Shown: one piece after another, positions 1 to 9,473 of the stretch
How positions within the stretch are numbered: the stretch's first letter is position 1
Layout of the letters: every line of letters begins with the position of its first letter
Translations under genes and position numbers: made by a program
DNA from: Sphingobacterium sp. SRCM116780
GTDB taxonomy: Bacteria; Bacteroidota; Bacteroidia; Sphingobacteriales; Sphingobacteriaceae
Reading direction: 5' to 3'
Assembly (NCBI RefSeq): GCF_021442025.1
Contig: NZ_CP090446.1
Span: forward strand, 434,001 to 498,000
Length of the DNA: 64,000 bases
The notes under the pieces: generated by a model
Databases searched by the model: none
Told to the model about the DNA's origin: nothing
The model's input: the letters and a program-made list of their open reading frames with translations, nothing else

Positions 1-669
1 GAATCATTATTTGTGCAAAGAGGTTTAGGAGGAAGTTTATTTTTAGAATTGAAAGCACTTTTAAAAGAACATGAAATTGGGTTTCAACAAGTACCTATTG
101 AAAAGTTAAATCGTATCACACGAAAAAATCACCAAGGTGTTATTGCCATTATTTCTCCTATTACTTACCAAAAAATTGAAGATATTGTTCCTGAAATATA
201 TGAAAAAGGGGAGGTACCCTTATTCTTAATATTGGATGGTGTTACCGATGTTCGTAATCTTGGTGCGATAGCACGTACTGCAGAATGTTCAGGTGTTCAT
301 GCGATTATTGTTCCTAAAAAAGGTTCCGCAGAGATCAATCCAGACGCAATTAAAACATCAGCAGGAGCCTTATATAAAATTCCTGTTTGTCGTCATGAGA
401 GCTTGTCTAAAGTTGCTAAATTTCTAATTGAATCGGGCATTCAATTGGTTGTAAGTACAGAAAAGACAAAAGATAGTATTTATGATGTGGATTATACAGT
501 CCCGACTTGTATTATTATGGGAGCTGAAGATGTGGGTGTTTCTGACGATTTAATTCGTATTGCGGATCATTTAGCAAAAATTCCCATGTTTGGAGAAATT
601 GGTTCTTTAAACGTCTCCGTTTCCGCTGCTGTCGTTTTATATGAAGCGATACGCCAACGTATCAAATAG
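1..669 (+). CDS. rlmB: 23S rRNA 2'-O-methyltransferase of the TrmH/SpoU (RlmB) family, 5' partial
   Basis: SPOUT-class SAM-dependent 2'-O-ribose methyltransferase, cytoplasmic, probably acting on 23S rRNA like RlmB. The reading frame is open to the first base of the window (E-S-L-F-V-Q-R...), so the true start lies upstream; the GTG at 13 is internal. The visible part has the end of the L30e-like RNA-binding domain (KLNRITRKNHQGV) and the SPOUT knot: motif 1 DVRNLGAIARTAE, motif 2 IIMGAEDVGVS, motif 3 IGSLNVSVSAAVVLYE. A perfect 10-bp hairpin terminator follows 28 bases after the stop. TrmH paralogues are hard to separate, and a second one lies at 39993-40742; the NHQGV segment and overall pattern favour RlmB. 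Confidence 0.88.
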   Translation, partial: ESLFVQRGLGGSLFLELKALLKEHEIGFQQVPIEKLNRITRKNHQGVIAIISPITYQKIEDIVPEIYEKGEVPLFLILDGVTDVRNLGAIARTAECSGVHAIIVPKKGSAEINPDAIKTSAGALYKIPVCRHESLSKVAKFLIESGIQLVVSTEKTKDSIYDVDYTVPTCIIMGAEDVGVSDDLIRIADHLAKIPMFGEIGSLNVSVSAAVVLYEAIRQRIK

Positions 670-697
670 TATTAACTAATTATTTTAATAAATATAG

Positions 698-721
698 AAA
701 GGAGTAATTTTACTCCTTTTT
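698..721 (+). terminator. Rho-independent terminator of rlmB
   Basis: Perfect 10-bp inverted repeat (aaaggagtaa / ttactccttt, 698-707 and 710-719) followed by T residues, 28 bases after the rlmB stop. Confidence 0.75.
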
Positions 722-984
722 CTGTGTTCTGTAATTCCGATTCCTGTGTTATCATGAAGACGTTCTTCTAATTCATGAATTTCATGTTACATTTTTCCTA
801 TCCACCTCTGTGAACCGGATATTTTAGGAATTTCGTTACCCTGGTTATCAATGCTATATTTGTTCATTTTACAGGACTCATTCCCCTTAGAAAAATAGGA
901 TCAAGTTCTAGTCTTCTACTATTATTAGCGTGTTGGATTATTTAAAATAGAAAGAAATGTGTAAGAAAGATAAAATAAAGGACA
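722..984. other. Intergenic region with nothing recognised
   Basis: Between the rlmB terminator and the terminator of the convergent helicase gene. No open frame of useful length, repeat or RNA structure was seen on either strand; it could be decayed coding sequence. Confidence 0.4.
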
Positions 985-1020
985 TAAAAAAGGGGCCATT
1001 TTTGAAAATAGCCCCTTTAT
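985..1020 (-). terminator. Rho-independent terminator of the DEAD-box helicase gene
   Basis: Inverted repeat aaaggggc / gcccctttt with a loop of about 15 bases; read on the minus strand it is followed by a T run. It starts 19 bases after the helicase stop codon. Confidence 0.7.
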
Positions 1021-1038
1021 CTTATATTCTAAAAAGAA

Positions 1039-2913
1039 TTAGTATTTGCTTTTAGATTCTTTTCTTTTTCCAGAAAAGTCTCTAAAACCACCACCGTTAC
1101 CTTCTCTGCGATCTCCACCACGGAATCCACCCTCACGTCTTTCACCACCACCGCTGTTTCTGCGATCTCCACCACGGTATCCACCTTCACGTCTTTCACC
1201 ACCACCAAAGCTTCTGCGTTCACCACCACCACTGCGACTTCTGTTTCCACCGCCACGGTTTTCACTTTTTCCATCTCCAGAAACTTCGATACGAACATTA
1301 CGTCCGTTGAAATCAACTTCTTTGAATCCTTCGAATACTTTACTTACTTCAGCATCTTCTACTTCGAAGAAAGTAAATACTCCCTTTAAATCAATTTTAC
1401 CAATTGATTTTCCAGAAATTTTAGCGTTGTTACAAATAAATCCCAACATGTCTCCACGACTGAATTCATCTACAGAACCTAAGTTCATGAATAAACGTGT
1501 GTATCCTTTTGAACTACCACGTTCTCCTCTTTCACCACGCTCGCCTCTTTCGCCACGTTCGCGGCCATTGCTGCTGATATCACGTGCTTCGATATTTAAA
1601 TCATGAGCCCCTTTGTAATAATCTAAGAATCTATTGAATTCTAATGAAGCAAACCTTTTTACGATATCCTCTTTCGATAACGATTCAAAACCTTCCATAA
1701 TAGCTGGTAAGAATTGATTGATTTGATCCTCATTAACTTCTACATTCTGAACTTTATTGATGATCGTTAATAATTGTTTTTCAACAACATCAGATCCTTG
1801 AGGAACTTGTTTACGTTCAAATTGTTTTCCGATAACTTTTTCAAGTTGACGAATTTTACTTTGTTCTTTAATGTTGATCAACGAGATTGAAATACCAGTT
1901 TTACCTGCGCGGGCTGTACGGCCTGAACGGTGCGTATAGTTTTCAATTTCATCAGGTAAAGAGAAGTTAATCACGTGAGTTACGTCGTTTACATCAATAC
2001 CACGCGCCGCAACGTCAGTAGCAATTAATAATTGTAAACTACGGTCACGGTAACGTTTCATCACTTTATCACGTTGTTGTTGAGATAAATCTCCGTGTAG
2101 TGAATCTGCATTGTAACCATCTTTAATTAAAGATTCTGCAATTTCTTGCGTTTCAATTTTTGTACGACAAAATACGATACCAAAGATATCAGGGTTTGAA
2201 TCTACAATACGTTTGAAAGCAGCATATTTGTCTTTAGCTCTAATCAAATAATATTGATGCTCAATATTTGCATTACCTGTATTTTTTGTTCCTACAGTCA
2301 TTTCTACAGGATCAGTCATATAGTTTTTGGCGATACGACGAACTTCTGTAGGCATGGTCGCTGAGAATAACCATGTTTTTTTAGTGTCAGGAGTTTCTGA
2401 CAAAATGTTGTTGATGTCTTCTTTGAAGCCCATGTTAAGCATTTCATCTGCTTCATCTAACACAACATATTTTACTTGAGAGAAATCAATCGCATTACGG
2501 CCAATGATATCTAACATACGACCTGGGGTCGCTACTACAATTTGCACGCCACGTCTGATTTGACGTAGTTGGTCACTAATATTTGCACCTCCATAAACAG
2601 CAACAACATGTGCGTTGTCGAGGTTTTTAGCATATCTTTCTATATCTTTCGAGATTTGCAAACAAAGCTCACGTGTTGGACATAATACCAACGCTTGAGG
2701 ATGTTTCTGAGAAAAGTCTAATTGCTGTAATAATGGAAGACCAAATGCTGCTGTCTTACCTGTGCCGGTTTGGGCTAATCCGACAAAATCGTCGTTACCA
2801 GTCAATAAAACAGGAATGGCTTTTTCCTGAATTTCAGAAGGTTTTTCAAAACCTAATTCTGAGATGGCATTAACAATTTCCTCACGGATTCCCAGTTCTA
2901 AAAATGGGTTCAT
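1039..2913 (-). CDS. DEAD-box ATP-dependent RNA helicase with DbpA-type RNA-binding domain and RGG tail
   Basis: Cytoplasmic ATP-dependent RNA helicase, 624 residues, of the DeaD/CsdA-like group that remodels structured RNA in ribosome assembly and cold adaptation. Motifs in order: Q motif (GFEKPSEIQ), Walker A AQTGTGKT at 47-54, PTREL at 80-84, TPGR at 129-132, DEAD at 153-156, SAT at 184-186, and HRSGRTAR near 330. A GER repeat linker near 450-470 is followed by a DbpA-like RNA-binding domain (GYTRLFMNLG...) and then about 80 residues rich in Gly/Arg (RGG boxes), ending in a basic stretch. Monocistronic, with its own promoter and terminator. The low-complexity tail explains the long spurious frames opposite and beside it. 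Confidence 0.93.
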   Translation of the reverse strand: MNPFLELGIREEIVNAISELGFEKPSEIQEKAIPVLLTGNDDFVGLAQTGTGKTAAFGLPLLQQLDFSQKHPQALVLCPTRELCLQISKDIERYAKNLDNAHVVAVYGGANISDQLRQIRRGVQIVVATPGRMLDIIGRNAIDFSQVKYVVLDEADEMLNMGFKEDINNILSETPDTKKTWLFSATMPTEVRRIAKNYMTDPVEMTVGTKNTGNANIEHQYYLIRAKDKYAAFKRIVDSNPDIFGIVFCRTKIETQEIAESLIKDGYNADSLHGDLSQQQRDKVMKRYRDRSLQLLIATDVAARGIDVNDVTHVINFSLPDEIENYTHRSGRTARAGKTGISISLINIKEQSKIRQLEKVIGKQFERKQVPQGSDVVEKQLLTIINKVQNVEVNEDQINQFLPAIMEGFESLSKEDIVKRFASLEFNRFLDYYKGAHDLNIEARDISSNGRERGERGERGERGERGSSKGYTRLFMNLGSVDEFSRGDMLGFICNNAKISGKSIGKIDLKGVFTFFEVEDAEVSKVFEGFKEVDFNGRNVRIEVSGDGKSENRGGGNRSRSGGGERRSFGGGERREGGYRGGDRRNSGGGERREGGFRGGDRREGNGGGFRDFSGKRKESKSKY

Positions 2914-2953
2914 GAATTAATTTATACAATAGGCTCTATTGCCTAAGGCGATG

Positions 2954-2981
2954 CAAAGGTAAGTAAATAATATTTACCAAA
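2954..2981 (-). promoter_or_regulatory. Promoter of the helicase gene, with palindrome in the spacer
   Basis: On the minus strand, TACCTTTG (2954-2961) fits the Bacteroidota -7 box TAnnTTTG. TTTG (2978-2981) lies upstream, but the spacer is 16 bases, shorter than the usual 19-21. The spacer is a 15-base palindrome (gtaaata-a-tatttac, 2963-2977). Downstream, the leader has two mutually exclusive small hairpins (2927-2941 and 2931-2944). Confidence 0.45.
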
Positions 2982-3150
2982 CTAATTTTTAACCTAAGTA
3001 TTTGATATAATGTGTTTTTTGAATGACAAATAAGTAGATATCGACTCCTAAGTTTTAACGCGAAGTTGTTAAAAAGATTATTTTTCCGCTTCTTTCAAGG
3101 TAATGCAGTAGTAGTATTTTTTCGAAAGATAAAAATAAATTCAAGGATAA

Positions 3151-3190
3151 ATAAAAAACGGGATACTCAAAAGAGTATCCCGTTTTTTAT
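3151..3190 (-). terminator. Bidirectional terminator of the OmpA-family gene
   Basis: Perfect 16-18 bp stem (aaaaaacgggatactc, loop aaaa, complement) with T runs in both directions, 18 bases after the OmpA stop codon. Confidence 0.85.
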
Positions 3191-3207
3191 TTATATGATA
3201 TTATCTA

Positions 3208-4533
3208 CTAATATAATGTGAATTCTACACGACGGTTTTGTTGACGACCTTCTGCAGTTTTGTTTGATGCAATAGGTTGGTTCGGTCCGTAACCAGTAGC
3301 TTCTATACGAGAAGCATTAGCTCCCTTAGATACTAAATAAGCTTTCACTGCTTCAGCGCGCTCTTTGGATAATCTTAAGTTTAATTGTTGAGAACCTGTG
3401 TTATCGGTATGTCCAGCTAATTTTAAGCTGAAGTTTTTGTCAATTAACAACGCTGCTACTTTATCCAATGAACCGTAAGAACTAGGACGAATAACTGATT
3501 TGCTAGTTTCGAATTCTAAGTTTTTGATAGCTTCATCAACAGTTTTTCTGTCAGCTTCTGTTACCATTACTTTTTCGATAACTTTAGTTTCGTTTTTAAC
3601 TTTGATAGGACATCCAGCACCATCAACTACAGATCCAGCAGGTGTACCAGGACATTTGTCAAATTTATTCGCAACACCATCACCATCATCATCTTGTAAA
3701 TCAGCATTTAACGCTTCAACTTTTGATTGCAATGCTTTGTTAGAAGCCTCTAACGCATCACGTTGTGCTTTTAACTCATCATATTTACCGTTATAATCGT
3801 TCACTAATGTAGCTACTGGATTTGAATTGTTTAATGCAGGTTTTGAAGAATTTCCTAAAGCAAATTCTAAACCAGCATGTGCATATGAGAATAAATCGTT
3901 TTTGTACGTACCTGTATTAGCACCATCAAAATCTTGATTAGCCCAGTTCAATTGGTAACCTAAATCCAAGTTGATACCTTTAGCAATTGCAAATTTAAAT
4001 CCGAAATCAGCAGGAACGAATAATTTTGACTGAGATTCTTGTGTAGTAGCAGTTGTACCAGTGGTTACTGTTGGTTCGAAATTCAATACTCCTAAACCTA
4101 CTGAGAAATAAGGCTTGATGAAGCTATTGAAAAATCTCCAGTTTGAATTCGCCATTGTCCACTCTCCAGATAAAGCTGCAGACCATGGTGTTTTTGTTTC
4201 GTAACTAGCACTACCATCTTTATAAGCACCACCAACTTTACCACCTAAATAAGAAGCCTTAAATCCGAAAGAAGGAGATATTTGTTTCTTAATGTATGCA
4301 GAGTATCCTAAGTTATGATCTAAATCATCGTAACCTTTACGGTTGAAACCAAAAATATTAGATTGATTTAAAAGACCTGCACCTATACCAATGGACCAAG
4401 TTCTATATTGAGAAGATGATCCAAGGGGAGTAGTACCCTCAATAGAGCCAACTTTTGCATTTTGTGCGAATGAAGCGGATGTTAACAATCCTGCAGTGAC
4501 AAGTAAACCAGTTTTTTTAAAATTAATCTTCAT
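3208..4533 (-). CDS. OmpA-family outer-membrane protein with beta-barrel, calcium-type repeat and peptidoglycan-binding domain
   Basis: Structural outer-membrane protein, 441 residues. Signal peptide at 1-24 (ends ...ASFAQ). Residues about 40-240 have the alternating pattern of an OmpA-like beta-barrel. A short coiled-coil linker follows (LKAQRDALEASNKALQSKVE), then a thrombospondin-type-3-like acidic loop (DDDGDGVANKFDKCPGT). The C-terminal OmpA/MotB domain (about 325-441) carries the peptidoglycan-binding core GHTDNTGSQQLNLRLSKERA. Proteins of this kind tether the outer membrane to the cell wall and are usually abundant. Monocistronic, with a strong terminator and an inverted repeat upstream at 4587-4605. 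Confidence 0.93.
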   Translation of the reverse strand: MKINFKKTGLLVTAGLLTSASFAQNAKVGSIEGTTPLGSSSQYRTWSIGIGAGLLNQSNIFGFNRKGYDDLDHNLGYSAYIKKQISPSFGFKASYLGGKVGGAYKDGSASYETKTPWSAALSGEWTMANSNWRFFNSFIKPYFSVGLGVLNFEPTVTTGTTATTQESQSKLFVPADFGFKFAIAKGINLDLGYQLNWANQDFDGANTGTYKNDLFSYAHAGLEFALGNSSKPALNNSNPVATLVNDYNGKYDELKAQRDALEASNKALQSKVEALNADLQDDDGDGVANKFDKCPGTPAGSVVDGAGCPIKVKNETKVIEKVMVTEADRKTVDEAIKNLEFETSKSVIRPSSYGSLDKVAALLIDKNFSLKLAGHTDNTGSQQLNLRLSKERAEAVKAYLVSKGANASRIEATGYGPNQPIASNKTAEGRQQNRRVEFTLY

Positions 4534-4586
4534 GTTTATCTAAATTTGATTTTAATTTAAAGTTGTTTTTAAAACTTATTGTGGTG

Positions 4587-4605
4587 TTGGCAATAATGTT
4601 GCCAA
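4587..4605. repeat. Inverted repeat upstream of the OmpA-family gene
   Basis: Perfect 7-bp arms, TTGGCAA (4587-4593) and TTGCCAA (4599-4605), with a 5-base spacer, 54 bases upstream of the OmpA start. Possible operator; no family is assigned. Confidence 0.4.
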
Positions 4606-4779
4606 TATTGTTTTTTAGCATAAATTTATAACTGATTATCGTATTTGTGTAGGTAATAAGCTACATGTTTAATGCGTTGTAGTCTATTAGGCGCAATTAT
4701 GAGATGATTATTATTCTCAAATAAAAGCATGTATAATAAAACTAACATTTCCTCGTTTCGGTGTAGTCTGTTTAGGAAT

Positions 4780-5643
4780 TTATCCTTTAGCGTCAGTTCT
4801 GCCAAAGAAATTTGGAATGACAATACCCATAGCCATTTCTTTAACAATATTTTCAGAAAATAGGTTTTGAAAAAATGTTTTACGGCTTTTAGTGATGAGA
4901 ATAATATTAATATCTTCATCTCTAATTATAGTTTGTATACCATTGGCAATGTTTTCTGCTGAATTTGCAAAATAACTTCTATTTTTTACTGTATATGAAA
5001 TATCGTCAATACCAGTATCAGCAATAATCTTTTCAATCCACTCCTCCAATTTATTGTTGAGGACTTTAATATCTTCTTCTGCTTTATTGATATGTATCAG
5101 TAACAAATGGAATTTTTTTCCAAAAATAGGCATGGCTTGTTTCAAAACCTCTAATTCACCGGGTTTAAAATTTGTTAATAAAGCGATATTATCTTTGTTA
5201 TATACTTTCGCATTCACCGGAATAGCTAAAATTGGCGTTTGAGAATCTCGAATTACATCATAGGTATTGCTTCCTATTAAAACAGATTCAATACCTGATG
5301 ATCCTTTTGTTCCCATTACCACCACCTTGTATTTATTCTTCACTGTTTCTCTTGTCAAGACTTCTGAAAGAACACCTTCGTCAAATAATTGACTGACGAT
5401 CAAGTCAGGAAATTGTGTTTTTATCGTTTCAACAACAGCGTTTAATTTTTCTTCTGATTCTTTGATTGTCGGATCTACTAATTTTTCACCTTGGATGATC
5501 ACATTTGCATATTTGTTGATGTGTGCTGTGTATACATGTAGAAGAACAAGTTCATCTTGATTTTCAATAGCAATTTCAGCTGCATAATGTGTTGCAACGG
5601 TTGCATTTTCAGAAAAGTCGATCGGTACTAATATTTTGCCCAT
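4780..5643 (-). CDS. Universal stress protein, tandem UspA domains
   Basis: Cytoplasmic universal stress protein of 287 residues made of two UspA-type halves. The N-terminal half starts with the usual strand KILVPIDFSENA and carries the ATP-binding pattern G-x2-G-x9-G-S (GTKGSSGIESVLIGS, about residues 112-126). The C-terminal half is divergent and shows no clear second nucleotide motif. It starts 5 bases after the stop of the next upstream gene, a paralogue with the same architecture, so the two form an operon. Such proteins aid survival in stress, stationary phase or oxygen limitation; the ligand and trigger here are unknown. Confidence 0.88.
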   Translation of the reverse strand: MGKILVPIDFSENATVATHYAAEIAIENQDELVLLHVYTAHINKYANVIIQGEKLVDPTIKESEEKLNAVVETIKTQFPDLIVSQLFDEGVLSEVLTRETVKNKYKVVVMGTKGSSGIESVLIGSNTYDVIRDSQTPILAIPVNAKVYNKDNIALLTNFKPGELEVLKQAMPIFGKKFHLLLIHINKAEEDIKVLNNKLEEWIEKIIADTGIDDISYTVKNRSYFANSAENIANGIQTIIRDEDINIILITKSRKTFFQNLFSENIVKEMAMGIVIPNFFGRTDAKG

Positions 5644-5648
5644 AATAG

Positions 5649-6491
5649 TTAAGCTTTAGAAAAAAATGTAGGAATAATAGGGTGGTGAATAATTTGTTTT
5701 GACACCGATTTTTTAAATAGTCTTTCAAAAAAAGATCTTCTTGTTTTGGTTATTAAAACAACATCGATTGCCTCTTCTTTTATAATATCATTAATTACTT
5801 CGGGAATGGTGTCTAATTCTTCAATATCAGTTTTTATAGAATCCACTTCTATATCCACTTTCGTAATTTGTGTGTGTTTCTTAATTTGGTACTTCCAAAT
5901 TTCTAATTTATTTTCGATATCATCTTCCGATTCTTTATGATAATGAACATGAATAATTTTAACTTGAACATCTGTTCCAAATATTTTAATATATTCATTT
6001 AAGGTGTCTAACTCCTCATATTTGAAATTAGATAGAAGCCCTATTTTTTTAATATCTTTTGTCTTGTAGTTAAAAGGGATAGCGATAACTGGAATACTAC
6101 TTTTTTGACTGACTGCATATGCTGTACTTCCCATGATAACACTTGTATCATCTGTTTTTCCTTTTGTACCGATAACAATCGCCAGATAGTCTGAGTTTTT
6201 TGTCACTTTCAGTAATGATTCCGTAATAATACCTCTTTCACAGGTTGAAGTAAATAGAACTGCAGGATGGTTCGTTTTTAGTTGATCCATTAGATCTGAC
6301 ATCAGGACATCAGCCTTGAAACCCTCTTCCGGAATTTCATCTTTTTCATTATCAAAACTGCTTGAAGCAACGGTATAATTATGATACAAATGAATCGAGT
6401 AACCTCTTTTCTCAGCTACATCAATTGCAAATTGAATAGCAGTGTTAGCATTAATTGAAAAATCAATTGGGACTAAAATTTTATGGCTCAT
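5649..6491 (-). CDS. Universal stress protein, tandem UspA domains (paralogue)
   Basis: Second tandem-UspA protein, 280 residues from the ATG at 6491. A TTG four codons upstream would extend it, but MSHKILVPIDFS aligns with the start of its neighbour, so the ATG is preferred. The first domain keeps the ATP-binding pattern G-x2-G-x9-G-S (GTKGKTDDTSVIMGS). The second domain is acidic and lacks it. First gene of a two-gene operon with 4780-5643. The two proteins are clearly paralogous but well diverged, which suggests an old duplication. Confidence 0.87.
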   Translation of the reverse strand: MSHKILVPIDFSINANTAIQFAIDVAEKRGYSIHLYHNYTVASSSFDNEKDEIPEEGFKADVLMSDLMDQLKTNHPAVLFTSTCERGIITESLLKVTKNSDYLAIVIGTKGKTDDTSVIMGSTAYAVSQKSSIPVIAIPFNYKTKDIKKIGLLSNFKYEELDTLNEYIKIFGTDVQVKIIHVHYHKESEDDIENKLEIWKYQIKKHTQITKVDIEVDSIKTDIEELDTIPEVINDIIKEEAIDVVLITKTRRSFFERLFKKSVSKQIIHHPIIPTFFSKA

Positions 6492-6844
6492 GTTGTTTAA
6501 CAATTAGTTTTTAAAGATAAATTAAGTAAATGATCTTCTTTATGTTTTTCGGATTGTTCATTCGCTATGATTGAACTGAAATTCTTTATACAAAGATACA
6601 TTTTCTTTCCAGTTGAGTACGTGTTTAAGTTAATGAAATAATTGATCTTAAACATGCTTTTTATCAAATTGTGTCTGCATAATTATATAGGCATAAAGTT
6701 GGAGTATTTATTGAAATACGCAAAACCTATTTCAATTCATGACATTCTGAGTACATTATTAATAACGAAAACTAATTGACGCAATTGCATAACGACCCAA
6801 ATTTAAGTAAGTTTGCAACATCATATTAGACATTTAGATTTTCA
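6492..6844. other. Divergent intergenic region between the usp operon and alaS
   Basis: About 350 bases with no open frame of interest. It holds the alaS promoter on the plus strand and, on the minus strand, a perfect -7 box TATCTTTG (complement of 6591-6598) about 100 bases before the usp start. No matching -33 TTTG was found for the latter, so it may depend on an activator. Confidence 0.5.
6784..6815 (+). promoter_or_regulatory. alaS promoter
   Basis: Bacteroidota-type promoter: ATTG at 6784-6787, 20-base spacer, TAAGTTTG at 6808-6815. The alaS ATG is at 6845, giving a leader of roughly 20-25 bases. Confidence 0.55.
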
Positions 6845-9460
6845 ATGACAAGTAAAGAAATTCGTCAGGCTTTTTTGGATTTTTTCAAAAGTAAAGGACA
6901 CCAAATCGTACCATCTGCGCCAGTTGTGGTGAAAAATGATCCCACATTGATGTTTACAAACGCGGGAATGAATCAATTTAAAGATTTGTTTTTGGGAGAA
7001 GCCGCCATTAAGTTTCCACGAGTTGCAGATACACAACGTTGTTTAAGAGTTTCTGGAAAGCATAATGATTTAGAGGAGGTAGGGATTGATACTTACCACC
7101 ATACGCTATTTGAAATGCTAGGTAACTGGAGTTTTGGTGATTATTTTAAGAAGGAAGCGATTCAATGGGCTTGGGAATTGTTTACCGAAATTTATAAATT
7201 GGATAAAGATCGACTTTATGTAACGATTTTTGAAGGAGATGATACAGAAGGACTAGCTCGTGATACAGAGGCTTATGATTTTTGGAAGGCCTTGATTGCA
7301 GAGGATCGTATCCTATTAGGAAATAAGAAAGATAATTTCTGGGAAATGGGAGAGACAGGGCCATGTGGTCCATGCTCTGAGATCCATTATGATATGCGTA
7401 CTCCTGAAGAACGCAATGCAGTTTCTGGACAATCACTAGTGAATGCGGATCATCCGCAAGTGATCGAAGTTTGGAATTTGGTATTCATGCAGTTCAATCG
7501 TCTGAAAGATGGCTCATTACAACCTTTACCAGCGAAACATGTGGATACAGGTATGGGATTTGAACGTTTAGTACGTTCTATTCAAGGAAAAACGTCCAAT
7601 TATGATACCGACGTTTTTCAACCAACGATTCAGTTTATCTCTCAAAAAGCAGGAATTGCCTATGGAGCGGATGAAAAAACAGATATAGCGATGCGCGTTG
7701 TTGCCGATCATATTCGTGCAATCAGTTTCGCAATAGCAGACGGGCAATTACCTTCCAATAACAAAGCGGGCTATGTCATCCGCCGTATTTTGCGTCGTGC
7801 TGTTCGGTATGCGTATACCTTCTTGAATTTCAAAACTCCTTTTATTAACGAATTAGTGCCTTTACTGGCGGATCAGTTTGATGGTGTTTTTAATGAATTG
7901 AAAGCGCAAGAAAGTTTTGTTCAAAAAGTAATTTTAGAAGAAGAGGTTTCCTTTTTGAGAACTTTAGTAACGGGTGTACAACGTTTCGAAAACTACGCCG
8001 AAGTGAATACAACTATTGACGGTGACTTTGCTTTTGAGCTGTATGATACTTATGGCTTTCCAATTGATTTAACAGAGTTATTAGCACGAGAAAAAGGACT
8101 TTCTGTAGATATGAATGGTTTCACTAAAGCTCTACACATTCAAAAAGAACGTTCACGTGCAGCAACTGCTATTGATACTGGAGATTGGATTGTTGTCAAT
8201 GAAGATGACGGTTTTGAATTTGTCGGTTACGATACGTTAACTGCGCAAACAGAAATTGTGAAATATCGTAAAGTTTCAGCTAAAGGTAAAGATCAATATC
8301 AATTGGTGTTAGCGATGACACCTTTTTACGCAGAAGGAGGTGGACAGGTAGGAGACTCCGGGGTGTTGATTTCGGCGGATGGTAGAGAAAAGATACGCAT
8401 TACCGATACCAAAAAGGAAAATGGTTTATTTGTTCATTTTATTGATCAATTACCACAAAGTTTAGGCGGCATTTTTGTTGCTCAAGTCGATCAAGCGAAG
8501 CGAATAGATACAGAAAATAATCACTCGGCTACACACTTATTACATGCAGCGTTAAAACAAGTATTGGGTGATCATGTGAATCAAAAAGGTTCCTTAGTGA
8601 ATGCTGATATATTGCGTTTTGATATTTCTCATTTTGCAAAAGTAACGGATGATGAAATCAAACAAGTCGAAGATATCGTCAATACAAAAATTCGTGAGAA
8701 TATTTTATTAAAAGAAGAACGAAACATTCCTTATCAACAAGCTTTGGATTCTGGTGTCACGGCATTATTTGGTGAAAAATATGGTGATTATGTCCGTGTA
8801 ATTACATTTGATGATCAATTCTCCAAAGAGCTTTGTGGGGGTACTCATGTAAAAGCTACAGGACAGATTGGATTCTTTAAAATCACTTCCGAATCTGCTG
8901 TCGCTGCAGGTGTTCGTCGTATTGAAGCAATTACTGGAACGAGGTCAGCCGCTGTTATTCGTGAACATTTTGAATTGGTGCATCAAATCAAAGAATTATT
9001 GAACAATCCGAAAGATTTTGTTGCTGCAATGGGTAAGATTGTGGAAGAAAATGGTGCTTTGAGAAAGGAAATTGAAAAAGCAATTACAGCGAAATCATTA
9101 GCGTTAAAATCTGATTTGGAAGGTAAACTTCAACAAGTAGGTGCTATTAATTTCTTAGCAACTATAGTCGATTTGCCAAATGCCGAAGCTGTTAAAACAT
9201 TAGCATATGCATTGAAGGGCGCTGTGAGTAATTTGTTTTTAGTGCTAGGTGCTGATTTTGACGGAAAACCAAGTTTAACTGTTATTATCTCTGATGAATT
9301 AGCTAAATCAACAGGATTGAATGCAGGCAATATCATTCGAGATTTGGCTAAAGACATCCAAGGAGGAGGAGGAGGACAGCCATTCTTTGCAACTGCAGGT
9401 GGTAAAAATAGTGCTGGATTGAAAACTGCCATTGAACGCGCAATAGAATTTGTAAAATAA
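6845..9460 (+). CDS. alaS: Alanyl-tRNA synthetase
   Basis: Charges tRNA-Ala with alanine and clears mischarged products. 871 residues, full length for bacterial AlaRS. The N-terminal class II catalytic domain starts with the typical TSKEIRQAFLDFFKSKGH and contains GETGPCGPCSEIHYD. The editing domain has the zinc/editing histidines H560-x3-H564 (HSATH) and C664-x3-H668 (CGGTH). The C-terminal DHHA1/oligomerisation domain contains the Gly-rich GGGGGQPFFATAGG. The start is well supported by the family N-terminus and the upstream promoter. A lipoprotein gene follows 13 bases downstream and is probably co-transcribed. Confidence 0.98.
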   Translation: MTSKEIRQAFLDFFKSKGHQIVPSAPVVVKNDPTLMFTNAGMNQFKDLFLGEAAIKFPRVADTQRCLRVSGKHNDLEEVGIDTYHHTLFEMLGNWSFGDYFKKEAIQWAWELFTEIYKLDKDRLYVTIFEGDDTEGLARDTEAYDFWKALIAEDRILLGNKKDNFWEMGETGPCGPCSEIHYDMRTPEERNAVSGQSLVNADHPQVIEVWNLVFMQFNRLKDGSLQPLPAKHVDTGMGFERLVRSIQGKTSNYDTDVFQPTIQFISQKAGIAYGADEKTDIAMRVVADHIRAISFAIADGQLPSNNKAGYVIRRILRRAVRYAYTFLNFKTPFINELVPLLADQFDGVFNELKAQESFVQKVILEEEVSFLRTLVTGVQRFENYAEVNTTIDGDFAFELYDTYGFPIDLTELLAREKGLSVDMNGFTKALHIQKERSRAATAIDTGDWIVVNEDDGFEFVGYDTLTAQTEIVKYRKVSAKGKDQYQLVLAMTPFYAEGGGQVGDSGVLISADGREKIRITDTKKENGLFVHFIDQLPQSLGGIFVAQVDQAKRIDTENNHSATHLLHAALKQVLGDHVNQKGSLVNADILRFDISHFAKVTDDEIKQVEDIVNTKIRENILLKEERNIPYQQALDSGVTALFGEKYGDYVRVITFDDQFSKELCGGTHVKATGQIGFFKITSESAVAAGVRRIEAITGTRSAAVIREHFELVHQIKELLNNPKDFVAAMGKIVEENGALRKEIEKAITAKSLALKSDLEGKLQQVGAINFLATIVDLPNAEAVKTLAYALKGAVSNLFLVLGADFDGKPSLTVIISDELAKSTGLNAGNIIRDLAKDIQGGGGGQPFFATAGGKNSAGLKTAIERAIEFVK

Positions 9461-9473
9461 AAGGAATATAGAG

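Noticed and set aside
1..669. rlmB starting at the GTG at 13
   Set aside because: The frame is open to the window edge and the protein lacks most of its N-terminal domain, so it is a partial gene.
1046..1606. Long open frame opposite the helicase 3' end, rich in Pro/Ser/Arg
   Set aside because: It mirrors the repetitive RGG-coding sequence of the helicase on the other strand; composition bias alone explains it.
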